A stretch of 35,353 nucleotides of DNA, taken from the IMG/VR virus record IMGVR_UViG_3300017527_001415, positions 1 through 35,353 of that record; one strand, given 5' to 3'. Every line of letters starts with the position of its first letter. Within the stretch, counting starts at the first letter, position 1. The position numbers and the translations under genes are program-made. The notes under the pieces are model-generated. The model saw nothing but the letters and a program-made list of their open reading frames with translations. It was not told the origin of the DNA and did no database searches. Source of the stretch: a virus. This document shows positions 32,851 through 35,353 of the stretch, piece after piece.

Positions 32851-34389
32851 ATGGCAACTCTAGGAACAGATTATCAAATAGTTTGCCTGCCTGACGGATC
32901 ATGGGCCGTAACCTATGTTGGGACTCTGGTCACAAATGATACGCTGGAGTTCTCTGCAGAATCCGGGGCCGCTGCTGCTTATACCTTAACTGCAGATAGT
33001 GGGAGTTTTATCCTCGCTGGGCAGGACGCCACCCTTACATATGCCGGTGAGTATGAAGATTTAGTAGCAGATTCTGGGTCTTTTACTCTCGCTGGGCAGG
33101 ATACCGCTTTAGAGGTCGGTTACTATTTAGAAGCTGAAACGGATTCCCTTAGTATCGGTGCCTTAGATGCTGATTTAGAAGTTGGTTACTATTTAGAAGC
33201 GGAAACATCTTCCATAACCCTCGCCGGTCAAGATGCTACTCTGGAAGCCACCCGATATTTAGAAGCGGAAACATCTTCCATAACCCTCGCCGGTCAAGAT
33301 GCTACCCTAACCTACGCTGGACTTACTCATTACGAGTTAACTGCCGAAACAGATTCCCTCAGTGCCGGTACCCTGGATGCTGGACTCTTTAAGGGGTTCC
33401 TTCTTGATGCCGAGTCTGGGGCGTTTGCTCTTGCGGGTCAAGATACTGCTTTAGAGAAGGGTTTTTATTTAGAGGCCGAAACCGGTGCTATTACCCTTGC
33501 GGGTCAAGATACTGCTTTAGAGAAGGGTTTTTATTTAGAGGCCGAAACAGATTCCCTTAGTATCGGTGCTCTCGATGCTACTCTGGAAGCCACCCGATAT
33601 TTAGAGGCCGAATCTGGGGCAGTTATTCTTGCTGGCCAAGATACCGGCCTTACTCATTACGAGTTAACTGCCGATACCGAATCCGTCACCCTTGCGGGGC
33701 AAGATGTTGCCCTAGAAATAGCCCGATATTTAGGGGCTGAGACCGATAGCCTTGCGGCTGCCACTTTAGATGCCGGATTTCTTTGTGATCGTGTTCTCGA
33801 TGCCGAGTCTGGTTCCTTTACACTGGCCGGACAAGACACGGGGTTGGTCTATACCACATTAGGTGCCTATTTACTGACCGCTGATTCCGGCACCTTAACG
33901 CTTACCGGACAGGATACCGGCCTTATAGCTGCTCAGGATATGGCCGCAGACTCCGGTTCCTTTATGCTGGCCGGACAGGATGCCAACCTGTACAAGGGAT
34001 TCGTTATTAGTGCAGATACCGATGCACTGACCCTTGCCGGACAGGATACCGCTTTAGGGGCCACTAGATATTTAGAAGCTGAGACCGACCCTGTTGTCCT
34101 TGCTGGGCAAGATATCGGGCTTGGCTCCGGCTCTATATTAAATGCTGAATCCGGAGCGTTTACCTTCACAGGACAAGATGTTGATTTTGATAGAGAGTTT
34201 GTTCTCGATGCTGAATCCGGCCATATTACCCTTACTGGCCAGAATATCTTAATTGATTGGAGTGGTAGGCCACTTCCAGCCGGTGTAACAGAAATCGAGT
34301 TTACTGTCCGTTATCCATCAGTTGTATTTACCTCACGCGCCCCCTCTGTGGTTGTCACAGAACGTGCACCACTTATAAAATTTTTGTAG
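32851..34389 (+). CDS. Tail-associated 22-residue repeat protein
   Basis: A 512-residue protein. After a short N-terminal domain (residues 1-40), about nineteen copies of a 22-residue unit follow, consensus L-x-A-[ED]-[ST]-G-x-[IF]-x-L-A-G-Q-D-x-x-L-[E]-x-x-x-Y, up to about residue 480. Copies 3, 6, 9 and 12 share a variant (D-S-L replacing G-x-[IF]; L-D-A replacing G-Q-D). The C-terminal 35 residues (EIEFTVRYPSVVFTSRAPSVVVTERAP) do not follow the unit and may be a beta anchoring end. Repeats of the type A-G-Q-D occur in phage and prophage surface proteins. A spacer or stalk near the receptor-binding protein is my inference. Confidence 0.75.
   Translation: MATLGTDYQIVCLPDGSWAVTYVGTLVTNDTLEFSAESGAAAAYTLTADSGSFILAGQDATLTYAGEYEDLVADSGSFTLAGQDTALEVGYYLEAETDSLSIGALDADLEVGYYLEAETSSITLAGQDATLEATRYLEAETSSITLAGQDATLTYAGLTHYELTAETDSLSAGTLDAGLFKGFLLDAESGAFALAGQDTALEKGFYLEAETGAITLAGQDTALEKGFYLEAETDSLSIGALDATLEATRYLEAESGAVILAGQDTGLTHYELTADTESVTLAGQDVALEIARYLGAETDSLAAATLDAGFLCDRVLDAESGSFTLAGQDTGLVYTTLGAYLLTADSGTLTLTGQDTGLIAAQDMAADSGSFMLAGQDANLYKGFVISADTDALTLAGQDTALGATRYLEAETDPVVLAGQDIGLGSGSILNAESGAFTFTGQDVDFDREFVLDAESGHITLTGQNILIDWSGRPLPAGVTEIEFTVRYPSVVFTSRAPSVVVTERAPLIKFL
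33191..33305 (+). repeat. 49-bp exact direct repeat, 66-bp period
   Basis: 33191-33239 and 33257-33305 are identical over 49 bases, offset 66 bases (one 22-residue unit). This indicates a recent unit duplication within the repeat protein. Confidence 0.9.
33430..33548 (+). repeat. 53-bp exact direct repeat, 66-bp period
   Basis: 33430-33482 and 33496-33548 are identical over 53 bases, again offset 66. With the 49-bp pair upstream it shows ongoing expansion or contraction of the array by whole units. Confidence 0.9.
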
Positions 34390-34398
34390 GAGATTGTT

Positions 34399-34812
34399 AT
34401 GGCAACGTTTGTTAAGTTTAATGCTTTTGTTGAAGACCTTGCAGAGAAGGTACATGACCTTGGGTCCGACACCCTGACGGTTTTTCTTTGCGCCGCCGCC
34501 AATGCGCCGGTTGCCGCTACCGATGATCAGTTGTCCGATCTGACAGTGGCAACATATACAAACTGCTCCACCCGTGTAATTACCACTATTTCGTCAAGCC
34601 AAACCGGCGGTACGTATAGTCTGGTTCTCACCGATCTGGTGTTGACCGCTTCTGGTGGTACAGTAGGTCCTTTCAGGTATGTCGGCATTTACAACGACAC
34701 TGCTACAAATGATGAATTGATCGGTTACTATGACTATGGGTCAGATATTACACTGGCCGATGGCGAAACATTAACCATCGACTTTGCAGCAACCACGCTT
34801 ACACTTGCCTAG
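34399..34812 (+). CDS. Small tail-associated structural protein
   Basis: A 137-residue protein with a GGAG ribosome-binding site. It starts FVKFNAFVEDLAEKVHDLGSDTLTVFL and contains TASGGTVGPFRYVGIYNDT, LIGYYDYGSDITLADGETLTIDF: a pattern I recognise from a widespread group of uncharacterised phage proteins located among tail and appendage genes. The layout suggests a beta-sandwich with a conserved helical N-terminus. Exact place in the virion unknown. Confidence 0.75.
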   Translation: MATFVKFNAFVEDLAEKVHDLGSDTLTVFLCAAANAPVAATDDQLSDLTVATYTNCSTRVITTISSSQTGGTYSLVLTDLVLTASGGTVGPFRYVGIYNDTATNDELIGYYDYGSDITLADGETLTIDFAATTLTLA

Positions 34813-34821
34813 GAGCAAATC

Positions 34822-35151
34822 ATGGGACCGGCTATTGAACAATCGACCTATGTGGTGAATTGTGCCTTTCTCGACGAGGATGGGGACGCTGTTGTCCCCA
34901 CCGCGTTAACATGGTCGCTAACAAGTTTGTCTGGTGTTGTCATCAATGATAGATCGGATGTCGTGGTATCCTCCCCAAGTTCGTCAGAGGATATCGTTTT
35001 GAGTGGCGATGATCTCGTTATTTCTACCATACCAAGTGAAAATTCACGTGTTCTTACTGTTGAGGCTACATATAATAGCACTCTCGGAGACGGATTACCG
35101 TTAAAGCAAGTGCTCGTTTTCCCCGTACAAAATTTAGTTGCGGTGACGTAA
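34822..35151 (+). CDS. Small beta-type phage protein (Ig-like)
   Basis: A 109-residue protein with a GGAG ribosome-binding site 7 bases before the ATG. It is beta-rich: a P-x-x-L-T-W-S-L-T strand pair, GVVINDRSDVVV, then DIVLSGDDLVIS, RVLTVEATYNST and a final LPLKQVLVFPVQNLV. The pattern is that of small phage proteins with an Ig-like fold seen beside the type of protein coded just upstream. Role unknown, probably virion surface. It ends in a TAATG overlap with the next gene. Confidence 0.7.
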   Translation: MGPAIEQSTYVVNCAFLDEDGDAVVPTALTWSLTSLSGVVINDRSDVVVSSPSSSEDIVLSGDDLVISTIPSENSRVLTVEATYNSTLGDGLPLKQVLVFPVQNLVAVT

Positions 35152-35353
35152 TGGCACCAATACCAATCAAATCAGACTGTGATACCTGTCCAGAGCATCT
35201 TGCAACTAAGTTACTTTTAAAACAGCATGAAGAAAGGCTACATGATGTAGAGGAACACTATATGGATATTAGTAATGACAATTCAAATTTAGAAGGCCGG
35301 GTAACCATATTTATCTGGATAGTCGGCCTTTCTGCGTTGCTGGTATGTTCCAT
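35151..35353 (+). CDS. XhlA/holin-associated-type membrane protein (partial at right edge)
   Basis: Sixty-seven complete codons before the edge. The ATG is in TAATG with the preceding stop. The protein starts with a Cys-x-x-Cys-containing segment (SDCDTCPEH), then a charged heptad-like helix (LLLKQHEERLHDVEEHYMDISNDNSNLEGR) and a hydrophobic helix from about residue 54 (VTIFIWIVGLSALLVC...), still open at the edge. A short coiled coil followed by a C-terminal membrane helix fits the XhlA/holin-accessory type and suggests the lysis genes begin here. Other small membrane proteins remain possible. Confidence 0.55.
   Translation, partial: MAPIPIKSDCDTCPEHLATKLLLKQHEERLHDVEEHYMDISNDNSNLEGRVTIFIWIVGLSALLVCS

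Noticed and set aside
32988-34250. CRISPR-like array (66-bp period direct repeats)
   Set aside because: The repeats are in frame with a long gene, differ by codon-level changes and encode a regular 22-residue unit.
1-35353. tRNA genes, insertion sequences, integrase or attachment sites
   Set aside because: None could be recognised in either strand; the few repeats found are short or lie inside genes.

Overview
The window is the virion-structure (late) half of a tailed double-stranded DNA phage or prophage. The right-hand 34 kb holds, all on the + strand and nearly without gaps, small terminase, large terminase, portal, zinc-ribbon accessory proteins, scaffold, major capsid protein, decoration protein, head-tail adaptor, a beta-propeller tail protein, repeat-rich tail proteins, a 3841-residue multidomain virion protein, and host-contact proteins. 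A P22-sized portal, an adaptor followed by a propeller-type tail protein, a giant ejection/polyvalent-type protein, and no tape measure, sheath or tail-tube gene together point to a short-tailed (podovirus-like) virion. No integrase, replication gene or tRNA is visible, so lifestyle and host cannot be read from the window.

Layout. 1-645: a leftward pair of G+C-rich genes, both starting with zinc ribbons; the first is cut by the window edge. 646-1095: a divergent control region with a leftward promoter, a G-rich block, and a rightward late promoter that matches the sigma70 consensus exactly. 1096-6501: packaging and portal, with three small genes between large terminase and portal and an FmdB-like zinc-ribbon gene after the portal. 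6498-9784: scaffold, major capsid protein, decoration protein and two tandemly duplicated 80-residue proteins, with three intrinsic terminators between them. 9786-17344: adaptor, propeller, and tail or internal proteins, including one made of eight 20-residue Gly-Ile repeats. 17362-28887: one 11.5-kb gene for a giant protein with membrane-active-looking N-terminal segments, two HExxH metallopeptidase-like domains, a GNAT-like segment, an ADP-ribosyltransferase-like domain, a large polyvalent-protein module, a duplicated small domain and a long helical C-terminal region. 28884-35353: a second consensus promoter, then appendage and receptor-contact genes (an Ig-like protein, a double LamG protein, a protein of nineteen 22-residue repeats, small virion proteins) and the start of an XhlA/holin-associated membrane protein, cut by the window edge.

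How it works together. One late promoter ahead of terS appears to drive packaging, head and tail genes, with terminators stepping transcription down after the capsid gene; a second promoter at the end of the giant gene re-starts it for appendage and probably lysis genes. Both promoters and the leftward one share an unusual composite of -35, TGTG extended -10 and -10 elements. This ties the G+C-rich left edge to the A+T-richer structural region.

The most interesting features are the [KQ]FSLD motif that recurs six times at domain boundaries of the giant protein, the duplicated metallopeptidase domains, and two periodic repeat proteins.
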